Assembly: GCA_030248135.1 (NCBI GenBank)
Contig: JASANC010003338.1
Coordinates: 1-64,000, forward strand
Origin: Theristus sp. LFF4_11
Lineage: Eukaryota > Nematoda > Chromadorea > Monhysterida > Xyalidae
Direction: 5' to 3'
DNA: 64,000 nucleotides
This document shows positions 48,301 through 60,142 of this stretch, piece by piece. The stretch's first letter is position 1. Each line of letters starts with the position of its first letter. The notes under the pieces are model-generated. The model did not search any database. It had not been told where the DNA came from and saw nothing but the letters and a program-made list of their open reading frames with translations. The position numbers and the translations under genes are program-made.

Positions 48301-51300
48301 TTTACATCCTTACTGCTTCATCTTAATTTACATTTTCCGCATTGGTCAACGTTAGCGTACAACGAGTGCAGCCTACCCATCATTATCGCACGTTTCTTTA
48401 AAATGCTTTATCAGTCGGGGTTTTCTTTTTTAGATTCATAAGACCAAAGAACTCCTTACACTGGTCGACGGGCACACGGTTCAAGAGGATCGATTGAGAT
48501 TGTGCGCACGAAAGTTGGCTGTTGCTTCGTTGTATCAGTTGTTCACAGACATCATTCCAGGCTACAGGATTCGTCAGATTATGGACGCTGAAACTGAAAC
48601 TGGCACAAAAGTCAGTTTTGTATTGTGTTATTGAATTGCATTGATAATATATCGAAAACTACAACTATTTATAACGATCTATTCAATCCTTCAAAAACAA
48701 TCAGTTCGATTAATTAATCAATTTATTGTTATAAACCATTTCAGTTACGCAAAGAAACGCGCCAACTGATAGAGTTTGAAGAGTCTTTACTGCGCTATTA
48801 TAAGCAATATTTGACACAGCTTGAGCAATGCACTGCAAACGATGGTAAGCTCTGTCATTGACTATTTCTGTGAGTGTTTGTCACAAAAATTGCGAAGTTA
48901 TTGTGCCACAGACGATGACGAGAAGCTACGTGTGCTAGCGGCACGTTGTCTCGGCTTGTTGATGCTCAAGGCGGCACATTTCAATTTTGCCGCCAACATA
49001 ATCACCGTTGTTGTCAGGCTTGCTGGTGGCATCCACGAACAGGTATCACCTTTGGATTAGCTTCTGCGACCGAATGAATGCGTTTTAAGCCGTAGAAACG
49101 TCAGTAGTTCCGTGTGCTTTATGCGACAATGCAAAAGCGCCTTGGTGACCCTTGCGTCTCCAGGGACCTGGCTCATTTCAACTATTTTGAAATGTTGTCA
49201 AACATACAACCTGTCCGTGCGCTGACTGAATCAGCAATCATCGGTTTAGAACGATGTATCGCCCCATTTTGGCATTTCTGTTAGCAACGTGTTCGAGCTT
49301 CATCTCTGCATTCCAATCATTCGTGCATGCCTGTATTGCTGTGCTGCCTGTTGCCTGCATTGTCTACCGTGCTGCAGATGCGATCAGTGTGCTGCAGTGC
49401 GTTGGTTGAGCTGTTTGAGGGTGACTCAACGAATGGCGAGGCAACACTTGAAGCGCTACGTTGCATCAATCAGTTTGCTGCAAAACACGTTGCGCGTGTG
49501 CACCCTGATTTGTTGCAGACACTCCTAAAGTTGCGCATCAAGGTGTGTTGATTGGGGACTTTTTTGTTTTGGTGAACTTGTACAACAACCATTTTGCAAA
49601 CTGCAGGAAGTGGAGCGCACAGATCAGTCAAAAACGCGAATGTTGGAGGAGAAAGAACGGCGAAGAGAGCGCTTGCAACGGATGAACAAAAAAGCACGCA
49701 AGGTCGCACGCAATTTGTGGCCCAAGAATGCCTTTTTGAAAAACATGCAGCTTGCCTTTCACAAAGCTTTGTTTTTTTTTCAGTATCAAAAACAACTTGA
49801 TCAACTCGAATCGGAATTGCGCGAGACGCAGGCACAGCAAAATCGCGCCACGCGACTGAAACTGGTATGCAGTGCGTTTATGAACTTCTTTTTAAAAACA
49901 ATCGTTTATCATTGGATTGGAAGAAGAAAAGAACGCTGGAAACGTAACAAATCGCTACTTAACCATGACCATCATGCTAGCTCATAAAGGTCACAAGATG
50001 CAGTGCACTTAGTGTAATGTGGCACGGCACACACATTCTTGCAGAACACCCTGAGCATGTCTCACGTGTTCCATGTTTATTTCCGCGTGCTGCGTCGAGT
50101 GCCCCGGTCGCGTCTGCTGCCGCCGGTGCTCGAGGGCCTCTGCCAGTTTGCACATTTGATAAACATTGAATTCCACGACGACTTGGTGCACAGTCTCCAT
50201 GAACTCATCGAGGAGCACGTTCGTCAACTTCAATTGCACTGCTTGTGAACTTGTCTTTGTACGCGGATTGGGTGAGATGATAGAAGTCAGCAGTTAGGTG
50301 CATCATTAGGCTGTTCACTGTCCACGTTTTCCGAGGGTCTTTTATAAATCCAGTTCGCAATTGTGCACAACAGGACCTGCACACACTGGACTGTGTGCGT
50401 GCGGTGTTCACAGTGTTGCACGTGTTGTCTGGCGAAGGACTCGCAATCAACATTGATCCGATTCAATTCTACAAATCAATCTATCGACTGTTGCCGCACA
50501 TTTTCCTCGAAACGCATCATGGTCAGCTGCTTTATGATTTTTGTCAATTGTATTTTTTCTCGATTAAATCTTTGTTTTTGCAGAGTTTCAAATGCGCCAA
50601 ATGGAAGTGTGCCTGAAATGCCTGGATATCATGCTGGTGCAACGACGGAAATCAGTAAGTTACAAATCAACCACGTAAGTGGTATGATGATGAAGGTTCT
50701 CTGCGTTTCCACCTAGTCCATATCAGAGGCGGAGGCGTTTTCACTGCGTGCCCAAGCGGCGGATTGCAAACAAACGAGCAACGTGCAGGCGTGTTGATGT
50801 TCATTCCAAATGAAACAACATTGCCTCGCATGATCAGATCGACGTCGAGCGTGTCGCAGCGTTCGCGAAGCGTCTCTCGCTGCTGTCGCTGGTGACAACC
50901 GACACCCGACAGCTGCGAGCAGTGCTGGCTGCAATCAGAACATGTTTACTCGTGCGTTGCTCTCATTCGTCAGTCGCATTCATGCACGCTTCCAATGCCA
51001 TGCAAATTCAATCGGAAACTGACCAAAACTTAGGCGCACAGTAAATTGGTGTCACTGGTTGTCGAAGATGACGACGATGGTGCCATGCCTGGCGGGCATC
51101 TCTCACGTCGATTCATGGCAGCCGTGAATGAGCCAGGCGAATGCAACGCCTTTGGTGCTGACATGGCAGAAATGCAAACGTTCAAGGTTGGTCAGATGGC
51201 GATGCAAACGCAACGCTCGTGCACATGCTGCTCCTCTCAGACACATGCCGACGGCGTAGTACGCCAACTCGCTGGCAACATCGCCGCCGGGGCGCCGCTG

Positions 51301-51628
51301 TACGGCCAGAACCGACTGAAAGCAGAGCTCGCGAACATGTGCGTCTTGCTTGTGCCCTTGGCTGCTGCGATTGTTTCACGAAATCTTCTCTTCAGGAAAC
51401 CATGGGACTTCCTGACACAGCTGTCAGCAGGTGACACTGACCAGCGAAGGAACGCGTTCAAGTCGCATGTGCTGAGACTCTTCAACAAGGTTGCTTTTTT
51501 GCAATGCCAATTTCCAAATCCTTCCGACGCACGTTTTTTTTCACCGGTACATACAATTTCAGAGTGGCAACGGTGAACACAACAAAGCTGTTGTTTGCGA
51601 GATTATTCACACCGAATACAATAAATGA
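45319..51628 (+). CDS. Nucleolar complex protein 3 (NOC3L)
   Basis: NOC3 acts in the nucleolus in maturation and export of pre-60S ribosomal particles, and in yeast also in replication initiation. Seventeen exons keep frame: 45319-45534, 46998-47198, 47922-48104, 48434-48610, 48745-48844, 48912-49042, 49378-49542, 49607-49702, 49784-49864, 50045-50218, 50374-50521, 50584-50654, 50838-50951, 51034-51186, 51241-51338, 51396-51489, 51563-51628. This gives 755 aa (human about 800). Family landmarks are a very basic N-terminus, LFTDIIPGYRIRQI, LRKETRQLIEFEESLLRYYK, HFNFAANIITVVV, LEGLCQFAHLINIEFHDDLV, AINIDPIQFYKSIYRLLP and NIAAGAPLYGQNRLKAELAN. The 54-bp intron 51187-51240 is a multiple of three without a stop; splicing it out fits the family better. 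Intron 1 is long because of repeats. Poly(A) signal AATAAA is at 51703-51708. Confidence 0.95.
45890..46690. repeat. Repeat cluster in NOC3L intron 1 with TTAGG-like words
   Basis: Contains inverted copies of G/C-run repeats seen at 41.2-41.8 kb (45990-46510) and the CATGATCCACTAGCGCG repeat (46504-46540). A stretch of degenerate TTAGG/TTAGGC-like words follows (46600-46680, for example GTTAGGCTTAGG). Parts of it recur inverted at 53.99-54.4 kb. Confidence 0.6.
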
Positions 51629-51857
51629 AGAAAAGTTGTTGTTGTTGCCGTTTTAGCGGTAGACCAGTAGCTATATAATGGCTATTATATGACATAAAAA
51701 GGAATAAAATATTGCTCGGTTATTGTTAATGCAGTTGTGTTTGAATTTTGAATCCATGCTCTACCACACAATGGATACAACAAAATGAGTCAAACAGCAC
51801 AACAGAACAGACACAACCAACAACAAATGAGATTTGCTCAGCCAATACGTTTTTTGC

Positions 51858-53034
51858 CTATTCCGCTTCAGACAATTGTTGCATTTGCTCGTGCAGTTTG
51901 TCCAACTGCGCCTGACGGAACTGAAACGAAAAAGCTGGGCTCGTAGCAGAAAATCAGTTGCTGTACAATGTGGATGCGAATGTTTCAAAGCACGTCATTT
52001 CGGTGCAATACGCTCGAACAAATGGACCATACCTGTATCACGTGCACCAAGGACTTTCGCTGCGCCCTGTGTCTTTCCAGATCATTGTCGCTCAAATCGT
52101 CAAACTCTATTCCATCCAAGTACTCCAGCGCCCGCATACAATCTTCGTTCAGGCAACGGTGCCGTTTCTCTGCTTCCACTAACGTTTCTTTCTGTTGCTC
52201 TTCTGTCAAATATCCCTGAAATTAACGAAATCAAGCGATCACGTTTCACCACGCGCGAAAGCATTGCCTTGACGCACTTGCATGCAACTCCGCTTCCAAC
52301 AGCATTCTCGCTACATGATCGTTTCTCTTAACAAGAGTTGTTCTTTTTTCAATCGATAGTCATTCGCATTAACCTGTCTCAGGCTGTTCATCTGGTCATG
52401 GAGAATGTTCATTCGCTCGCCAATGCGGTTTATGGTGTCCCTCTGGAACGCAGCAAACTTGCGATCGTGCGCATCGCGCGGCCAATGATCGTCCGTCTGA
52501 AATGACGAACCAACAAATCGGATGTCACAAAACTACCATGAAAGCCAGTATGCCAACATCAAAAGCAATATGAGCAATAAGCATCGCAAACAGGCATCAT
52601 ACCGTGCGCACCATCACCATCAATCTATCGCCATTTTGTAACCTGCACTCGGTCAATGTTTTTGCGGGCTCCATTAAAATGCGACCTGAAAACGTTCACA
52701 GTATGAGAGAGAACACAGCCGCCAGCATCATGCAAGGGGTCATCATCATCATGCATCAGCCCTGCAACGGGTCATTTATCAACCCTTGCGATGGGTGCCC
52801 ATCACAAATGCCGCACTCGCCTTTGTGAATCACTCGTATTCGCTCAACATCATCAATTTTTATTCGCATTGCAATTTCCTCCACCAATTGTCGCACAGTC
52901 CAATCTGGCGTCAATTGTTCTGCCGTCGATGTTTCACCCGCTGCAGCGCCTTCACCTTCATCTTTAGTATTGTCACCCGACACCGATGTGTCAATGTCAA
53001 ACTTGAAACTGCCTGCAAACTTTTGGAACTGCAT
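51858..53034 (-). CDS. BAG1-type Hsp70 co-chaperone (ubiquitin-like + BAG domain)
   Basis: BAG1 proteins bind the Hsp70 ATPase domain and promote nucleotide exchange. On the minus strand five exons keep frame: 53034-52821, 52685-52603, 52496-52374, 52215-52033, 51920-51858, giving 221 aa (C. elegans BAG-1 is about 210). Residues from about 40 to 105 form a ubiquitin-like fold (WTVRQLVEEIAMRIKIDDVE, RVIHKG, then RILMEPAKTLTECRLQNGDR). The C-terminal half is helical and fits a BAG domain (INRIGERMNILHDQM, ALEYLDGIEFDDLSD, RAQRKSLVHVIQ, FRQAQLDKLHEQMQQL). The first intron begins with GC rather than GT (AAAG then GCGAGT); this is required for the frame. The gene converges on NOC3L with 229 bp between the stop codons. 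Confidence 0.93.
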
Positions 53035-53363
53035 GTGTGGCGTGTGAACGTTGGTGGTGGGTACAAAATTTCAGCAAATTGGTTTTTGTTTCAGTTTGTG
53101 CTAACCACCGAGCCACGACGACGACCACGTGGTGACGGAGGAGACAAAGTTCCTTCATCAATTAATTGAAATTGAAATTGTTTTAATTGATAAAAATTCC
53201 ACGATTTCAACTTTTTTAACTTTAACATTCATTCAATTTCAAAATTCAATACATCAATTAGTAGATTTAGATTTCAAAAAACTCAACCTTGAACCACGTG
53301 CAGCAGCATCGTCGTCGGACGTCGGATTCCTTCGTGTTTGTTCGCCTTCGCCTTGTTTGTTCC
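53035..53363. other. Upstream region of the BAG1-type gene
   Basis: A/T-rich, with several ATTGAAATTGAAATT-like words near 53160. No additional gene seen. The promoter of the minus-strand BAG1-type gene should lie here. Confidence 0.4.
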
Positions 53364-53448
53364 TAGGGTTGTTAAACAAAAATGAAAATTTTTTTTTTAA
53401 AAAAAAGTGATTAAAAAAAAACAAAAATGCCGATTTTTTTTTTTTTTT

Positions 53449-53506
<58 letters not shown>

Positions 53507-53658
53507 CTTTTTGGAGGCGCTTGCATATCATATGTGGTTCTTCGGACTCCCTGATTGATTTAGCACAACTTTGATTTTTGAAATTTTTTTTTTAAAAAAA
53601 AAAAATTTTTTTTTTAAAAAAACAAAAATGACGATTTTTGTTTTTTTTAACAACCCTA
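53364..53658. mobile_element. Short hAT-type MITE with TTTGTTCC duplication and T56 tract
   Basis: Ends TAGGGTTGTTAAACAAAAAT and AACAACCCTA, with the identical 8-mer TTTGTTCC on both sides (53356-53363 and 53659-53666). Its left and right thirds match the element at 43482-45298. The centre holds an uninterrupted run of 56 T (53451-53506), preceded by 16 T and a single A. Confidence 0.85.
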
Positions 53659-53666
53659 TTTGTTCC

Positions 53667-55646
53667 CAGTTTTTCGACGATCCAATCCACAAGCAAGATC
53701 GAGAATTGCCGAAAATAAATGAGATGGGTTTTCCTACTTCTCAATCTCTTCTCTTTCCTGTTCTTCCACCTGATCTAAAAGACAATTCCACTATTCCAAC
53801 ATCCATCCATAATCCATCCAATTCCAGTTCAGGGTTCGAAACTTTTTTAAACTTAAAAAAAATCTTTTTTTTAAATCGGGATTTTTTAATTGACTAAAAA
53901 ACGAATTTTTGCCATCAAAATTGTACTTTCATCTGAAAATGCGTTTAAGACACTTTCCATTCCACAGAAAGGGCTGCCCTTCTTTTCTAAAATCCGCTTC
54001 AGGTAAAACACGCTCGTTGTCGGACATTGCTAAAACGGACTTGATTTAAATCTTAATCCTGAAGCCTAATCCTGAGCCAAACCTGATCCTAGCCTAATCC
54101 TAACCTAAGCCAAGCCTTTTCAAGAAGGAAGATGTCAGAAGCGCAACGCTTCATTATGATATGCACCTGCCCCGCATCCGCATTGCTCATTGCTCATGAT
54201 CCACTAGCGCGTGTGCACACGCTCCGCACTCAACATAAACTTGTTCAAAACGCAGTTATTTTTATTCCTGCTTTCTTAAAAAAGCTTGGCTTAGGTTAGG
54301 ATTAGGTTAGGAACAGGTTTTGCTTAAGATTAGGCTTAGGTTTGGTTTTTAAGTCTAGGTCCGTTTTAGCAATGTCCGAGAACATCCAATTTGGAGCGTG
54401 AGTTAACTGGAGCGTAATATCATAAAACGTGCCAACCGTTTTTAAGTTTTTGTTGGGGCCGGAGCGTGTGCACGCGCGCTAGTGGATCATGAGCATGAGC
54501 ATGCCGATGCCACGTGCGCGTGCGTTTTAAAAAAGAAGCGCCAGGCATTTTTTGTGACAATTTCTACTTTCAGGTCAAAGATCGACGAGTGGGGTTTGAA
54601 AAAAATAAAATCCCAATTTTTTTGATTAAAAAAAAATTCTTCCACTTTTTTTGATTTAAAAAAATTCAAAATGCCAGAGGAAAATCCGATGGTCTACAAA
54701 AAATAGGTGCATTCGAACCGCGCTGACGCGCTGAGTTCGTATATGGCATTTTCAGAATAAAATAAAACTGTTTTGACCCTTAAAATTGACAAAAACTTTC
54801 GTGAAAATTAGCCTTCGACGTCAATTTGGACCTACCTTTTGCAGCATGTGGATCTAAACCCAGGTCGTGGTTCTCGTTCCAACTGATTTTTCTGTGTTCC
54901 ATACTACTTTCTTGAAATTTAAGATAGGCTTTTTGAGTCGACCGACCCGGCCTCCACACCTCTAGGCACAATTTCAAAAAAGTTTTCAAATTCAGTCAAA
55001 TTTAAGACCAATCGAACCGCCTTGATGCCCTGAGTTCGAAAATCATATTTTTATCTTAATCCAAGCTTTCTTTATGCTTCAAAATTGGGAAAAACCTAAT
55101 TTTCGACCCCCTTGTAGTAAAACTCGCCTCTGCTTGAAGCTATTAACAAAAATCAAACTCCAATCAATTCCCCTTGTATTTGTGCACATTTTTCGCTGTT
55201 ATACTATGGTTGAAAATGTTTTTTCATGCTTTGTATTTTTAAAAAACTGCAGAGGTTGGTGGTTTTTTACGTTTTTCGGTACTTTAGAAACGTTTGTGGT
55301 AATTCTGAAAGATCTGCGAAAAATGTATATACATGTAAAATTTCAGCTTCAAAAAGCGTCGCCGGGACTCACACGATACAAAACAAAATGGCTTGTCGCA
55401 TGCGTTTTTGGTCAATATGCCGCATGCAGGGTGTTTCCTCCCACCCCCAAATTTTGGGGGGCGGCCCCCCCAGGCCCCCCCCCTAGAACAACTTGCACAT
55501 AAATACAAGCGCATAAAGTTGTAAAGCCAGTCAACTTTTTATAATTCCGTCCTTGGCCAAAAACAACCACCCCTTTCCGATCACTGGTTGGCGGCAGCGA
55601 TCTAGCCCGCACTCTAATTAACTGATTCTTCACTACTTCCATCATC
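53667..55646. repeat. Repeat-rich intergenic region with TTAGGC-like arrays
   Basis: Two arrays of degenerate telomere-like words face each other. At 54045-54115 they are of the type CCTAATCCTAACCTAAG; at 54285-54350 of the type GGTTAGGATTAGGTTAGGAA and ATTAGGCTTAGG. Between them is the repeat CATGATCCACTAGCGCG plus CTTCATTATGATATGCACC. A further copy lies at 54455-54510. From 54600 to 55646 I see A/T-rich DNA and no gene. Confidence 0.6.
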
Positions 55647-58600
55647 ATGCTCACCACACCCGTAACCAAGAAAACGTCGAAACATTGCGGCACCGTTGCG
55701 CTGTTGTTGTGTTTTCTGCTGTGGGGCGCATGCAGGTTGGCATTGCAAAAGTATTTCATTTTTTTTTCAGTGAACACGGTGAATTTTATTGGTGCTTTGG
55801 GCACGTTTGCCCGCTGGAAAATCGGTGCTGAAGCAACGCAATAAGCAAGCACACAGCGTTACCCCCTGGACGATCTTCACGACGGCACACGAATACTTCT
55901 ACTATAAAATGGACGATTCCAACTTGAGCGAGCACGAGTGGGTGGCGCGCGAAGAACAACAGCGCCTGCACAGACACAACTCATCAGCGGCGACGCACGG
56001 CCAGGCGCATGAGCCACCGAACCAGATGCAGCGATTGTTTGAGTCGTGTTTCGTGATCACTTATGCCGCCACGGCGATACTCGCTTCTGGCGTTGGTGCG
56101 CAATCAGTTTGCGTTTTCAATTCAAATAATCAACGAAGTCAGTTTGACTCAGTTTCAGGCATGGCGCTGTCACGTTACCGAGTGTCCTACCTAAAGCGCG
56201 TCGTCATCGGCCACCTGCTTGTCATTGTTGCCCTTGTGCCGAATGCCATACTTGCCAAAATTGACGTTCGCCAGTTTCCCGCCGTGTTTCTAGCGATTGT
56301 GTTTGCGTCTGCGACCGTGGCCACGTTGGGCGGCATGGGCTTTATAACAGGCAAATTAAATACAAAGTACACCCATTAAATCTGGGCTACATACAATTGG
56401 CTGCTAAGTGGCTCAACTAAAACGCTTTTTTTATGTTAGAACGCTCTTTTAGTAGCCTTATGAGCTTAGCTTATGAACGGTGGTTTTTAAGCTTCGTTTT
56501 CTCAGAGAACACAGCTTTCTGGGCAAAATATTGTCGTCAGCTGCAGTCTGTAGTGTAAAAACGTAATTACCGTAAAGTCTTGCATATAAGGTCGTCTTAT
56601 ATAGATTTGAAAATCAAAAATTTCTGAAAAAAAGTGGAATTTTGTGTGACAACCTTATAAGTGGGAGGAGGTCTTATAAAGCGAAGATTAGGAATTCCGG
56701 GCCTTATAAACGGGGTGGGATTTCGACCAAGTCAAATTTTTGAATTTTTTGGTTTCCCGCCGTGTGACACTCTGCCACTTTTGGGTGCGGGGGTCTTTTA
56801 AGTGGGAGGAACCTTGTATGCAAGACTTTACGGTATCATTCGGCTACCTTCAAACTCATTCCAGGCACCATAATCGGCATTGCTGCGCAACACTCCAAAC
56901 GCGCTGTTCATGTTGCCCTGATTGGTCACGGTGTCTCATACTTGATATATTCGCTGACCAGCTTCATCGCAATGGTTTAGTCTTTTGTTTCTGTTCATTT
57001 TCCCTGAGCGGCAAAATGATTTGCATTCTAGTGTTAATGTTTTCTTTTTATAAAGTGCTTCTACTGGAATTCCACAGGTGTCGACCGACGGGCCCACATC
57101 TAACGGGCTTGTCTACTTTACAAGCGGCATTGTCATAACGACCATTTCGCTCATAATCTACGTGGTTGGTTTCCAAGATTGCTCAACGTGAAAATTTGTT
57201 TCTCGTTGAGTTGTTCCATTGAGCTTGCTGACAGATCGCCAACAGCCGGCACATCCTCGGTTTCGCCGTTGTGTTCGAGCAGCAGTCGGCTGTCACAATG
57301 AACTCGCTGACCATGCTGACCGAGCCGTCAGTAGTGAGCAGTGACGAGATGACCGAAGTGGACCTGCCCGTGATGAGTATCGAACCCGACCAGGTGGACG
57401 ACGAAACGACGCAGGTGGACACGATGACCTGTGGTTGGTTGCGTGGCTGGGTGGGTGGTTGGTTCGTTGGGTGGTTGTGTACGCAGTGTACAGTCAAACG
57501 GTGAATCAATCACATAGGCAATCAATTAACACTAACAGCCTTTGCTCACTGGTTGCCTGTTTTTCCAATAAGCTCGATGCGTCAATTACCACGCCAGATT
57601 CAAATGTCAGAATATGCACAATTTGCATATGTTTTGCAGCTTGACTGTACATACTCGCGGCTTCCTTGAACTTTTAGCCCGCAAAAATGTTCCACATTTC
57701 TGTGTGCTTTTGCCATAATTTGAACATACGTTGCTGTTGCATGCAGAAAAAGTATCTCGATCGGATGGAATCAAACGCAGCTCAGCAATGCCTTCAAGAT
57801 CCACGCCAAGCTCACCGACCCCATCAATATTGCTAACCGGCTCCGTGTCAATGTCCGCAAGCGTAACACATGATGACGAGGTCCTCAATTTTTTATTTTT
57901 GCTTAGCTTTTTTATGAAACCTCTCCCATTTGTCGGTGCACACTGCACACTTGCAGACCTCACTGACTCTGCCGTCGGCTGTAGAAGAACAAAACAAGGA
58001 GACACAAAAACAACAACCGACATGCCCACCCGAGCAGCCGGCATTGGACAAACAAACGGAGGAAGACAGACTGTATTACTCGATGGACACAGATTCTGAG
58101 GCAGAGCTGATAAAACGGGCTAAGCGCAAGAAGAGACAACGACGCAGCAGACGGGCACATCACAAGCATTTGGTGCGTTGGACACTGCCACTTCAGAAGC
58201 GATTGTTTCGACGTAAACTGTTGCTTTCTTCTCAACGCAGGCGACCGAAGCAATGCCACTGCTGGTGGTGCTGCGTGCGACCAAGTTCGAAACGCCGTTG
58301 TTGATCTGCACTTTGGTGATCACGGTGGCCATCTATCCTGCCATTCCAGCAGCCGTCATCTCAGAAAGTTCGTGCAACTGGTTTACGAAATTTTAATTCG
58401 GATTAAAAATAAGTTACGAAGTTTACAATTCCAATCAACTGTTGGTTTCGTTGCAATCTGCATTTCTGACACACACGTCGATCGATACATTGCCTCAGTG
58501 AAGGTCCATTAGAAGCGGTAGTTTTGCATGCGTATTGTTTCCCCAATGCAACATTTCCAGGCGACAACATTTGGTGGAGCAAGCACTTCACGCCGATTGC

Positions 58601-59216
58601 AGCATTCCTGGTGGCGGCCATTGCAAACATCAGTGGCTGCGTGTCTGCCACGATCACTGGCTGGCCGCGCGAATGCTCCAGTCTGCTCTACATGGCACAG
58701 CCGTTGCGCATGATTGTCGCACTGTTGCTATTCTTCACCAACATTCGGTCAGTGTTACTTTGAAAGTTTGCGTTTTATAACTTGTAGATTCAAAATTTGA
58801 GTTTGAAAAGTCATAGTTTAAAGAGTCTGTTACACAAGACAGTGATGTTGCACAGTCAAAAACAAACCCGCAGACACGCGCTGCTGCATGTTGTTGTGGC
58901 CGTGCAACATTCCTGTGTTGTAGAGTGCACTGTGTTCAGTGTAGACGTTTATTTTGCTCTTTACTCTCTAATTTGTAACAGAGCGCGCGTGAACACGGAG
59001 GCATTCATCAAGCCGGACGCCGCATTCATAGCGCTGCTGTTCGTGCACGTGTTCACGTCTGCGCACATCTGTACGCTGCTCACGCAACATGCCACCATGA
59101 AACCGCTGTTCACCTCATCGCATCGAGACCTCGCTGGAAACATCGCCAACGGACTATCACTGATTGGCATACTCATAGGCTCGCTGATATCGTTGCCGAT
59201 CTCGCATTATGTTTGA
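55647..59216 (+). CDS. Equilibrative nucleoside transporter (SLC29/ENT family)
   Basis: ENTs move nucleosides, and in some members nucleobases or organic cations, across plasma or organelle membranes. Eleven exons keep frame: 55647-55804, 55857-56095, 56159-56350, 56865-56974, 57078-57164, 57235-57433, 57747-57880, 57957-58172, 58241-58367, 58561-58747, 58982-59216, giving 627 aa. TM1 carries the ENT motif GALGTVTPWTIFTTAHEYF. Further hydrophobic segments follow, among them GLVYFTSGIVITTISLIIYV, PLLICTLVITVAIYPAIPAA and LIGILIGSLISLPISHYV. The TM6-TM7 loop is about 185 residues, acidic then very basic (KRAKRKKRQRRSRRAHHKH), much longer than usual, and explains the extra length. The intron after 56350 begins with GC (ACAG then GCAAAT). 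The N-terminal 30 residues are uncertain; a GT donor exists at 55736 but splicing there breaks frame. AATAAA is at 59272. Confidence 0.88.
56570..56833. mobile_element. TA-flanked MITE (CCGTAAAGTC ends) in an ENT intron
   Basis: Ends CCGTAAAGTCTTGCATA and TATGCAAGACTTTACGG, flanked by TA (56568-56569 and 56834-56835). The interior has repeated GGTCTTATAA-type words. It lies in the GC-AG intron 56351-56864. The CCGTA ends resemble those of the 442-bp elements near 33.6 and 37.5 kb, but the rest differs. Confidence 0.8.
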
Positions 59217-60142
59217 TGATGCCGCCAACCGATACCATCCCACTCTGTCACCTTCAAATATTTTTTGTCGTAATAAAAAGTGTGGCTGCCGAGGTTGTTA
59301 TTCAACAAAAATTGAGTGAAATGGTAAATCAATGTGTGTGGGAAAAATTCTCATGAGTTTTTCAAAATGGCAGAAATTTTCGTCAAAAAAATGTGAAGGA
59401 ATGCATTTTATTTCATTACTAGTTTTCTCACAACCTTAACAACCGAAAAGTAACAACGATGGCGACAAATTAGTGTCACTCACTTTGAACTAATTTGAAT
59501 TATTGCTGCTTCCTTGTGGACATGCGCACACATGCTCAGTCATTGCTCACGCACGGCACACGGCCGCTGCACATCAATAATATTATATTTGTACCGAACT
59601 CCGTCACAATTTCTTTTTTTCTGCAAAAACGTTTTTAAAGTGAAAAATATCAATCGTGTAATGCATTTACAACTGATCGCTACCTATTTTTAGACGACTG
59701 GTGGCGTGGCGTGACATTGACAAAAAGCAAAAAAGTAAAAATGTGTGACGTCACCAAATTTTTATGTCCAATAAATAAAGTTGTAGCATACATAATTTAT
59801 TCAAACCGAAACGTTTTTTTGTTCGAAAACGCAACGAGTCGCCTTGTGGAGGTTACCGTAACACACAGTACAAGTACAGTACTGTACATGCACCGTGCGA
59901 TGTATCAGCGGATCGATGTTTTCGTTTTGTCTGTAAACGATGTTTATCGCTTCCGATCACTGAACAAAAATCATGCAGACTCACATACAATGTATTTATT
60001 TTGTCTGTTTGCGTGCAACCCGGAAGATGCGTAAAGCGTGGGCTGGTCGTCTCATGTTTGACGTCAATTGAAAAAACAGACCAGTCCTGGGCTATAAAGT
60101 TTTTGAAAACAGAAAAATGAGACAAAGAGCGTTGCAGAAAGA
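59217..60142. promoter_or_regulatory. Intergenic region with perfect CRE palindromes
   Basis: No gene seen. TGACGTCA, the CREB/ATF consensus palindrome, occurs at 59746-59753 and 60059-60066. A third copy lies at 60317-60324, inside the first intron of the next gene. A further palindromic word, GTACAGTACTGTAC, is near 59874. Binding is inferred from the motif only. Confidence 0.4.

Noticed and set aside
53990..54360. A true telomere or chromosome end
   Set aside because: The TTAGG-like words are few, degenerate and face each other, and unique genes lie on both sides.
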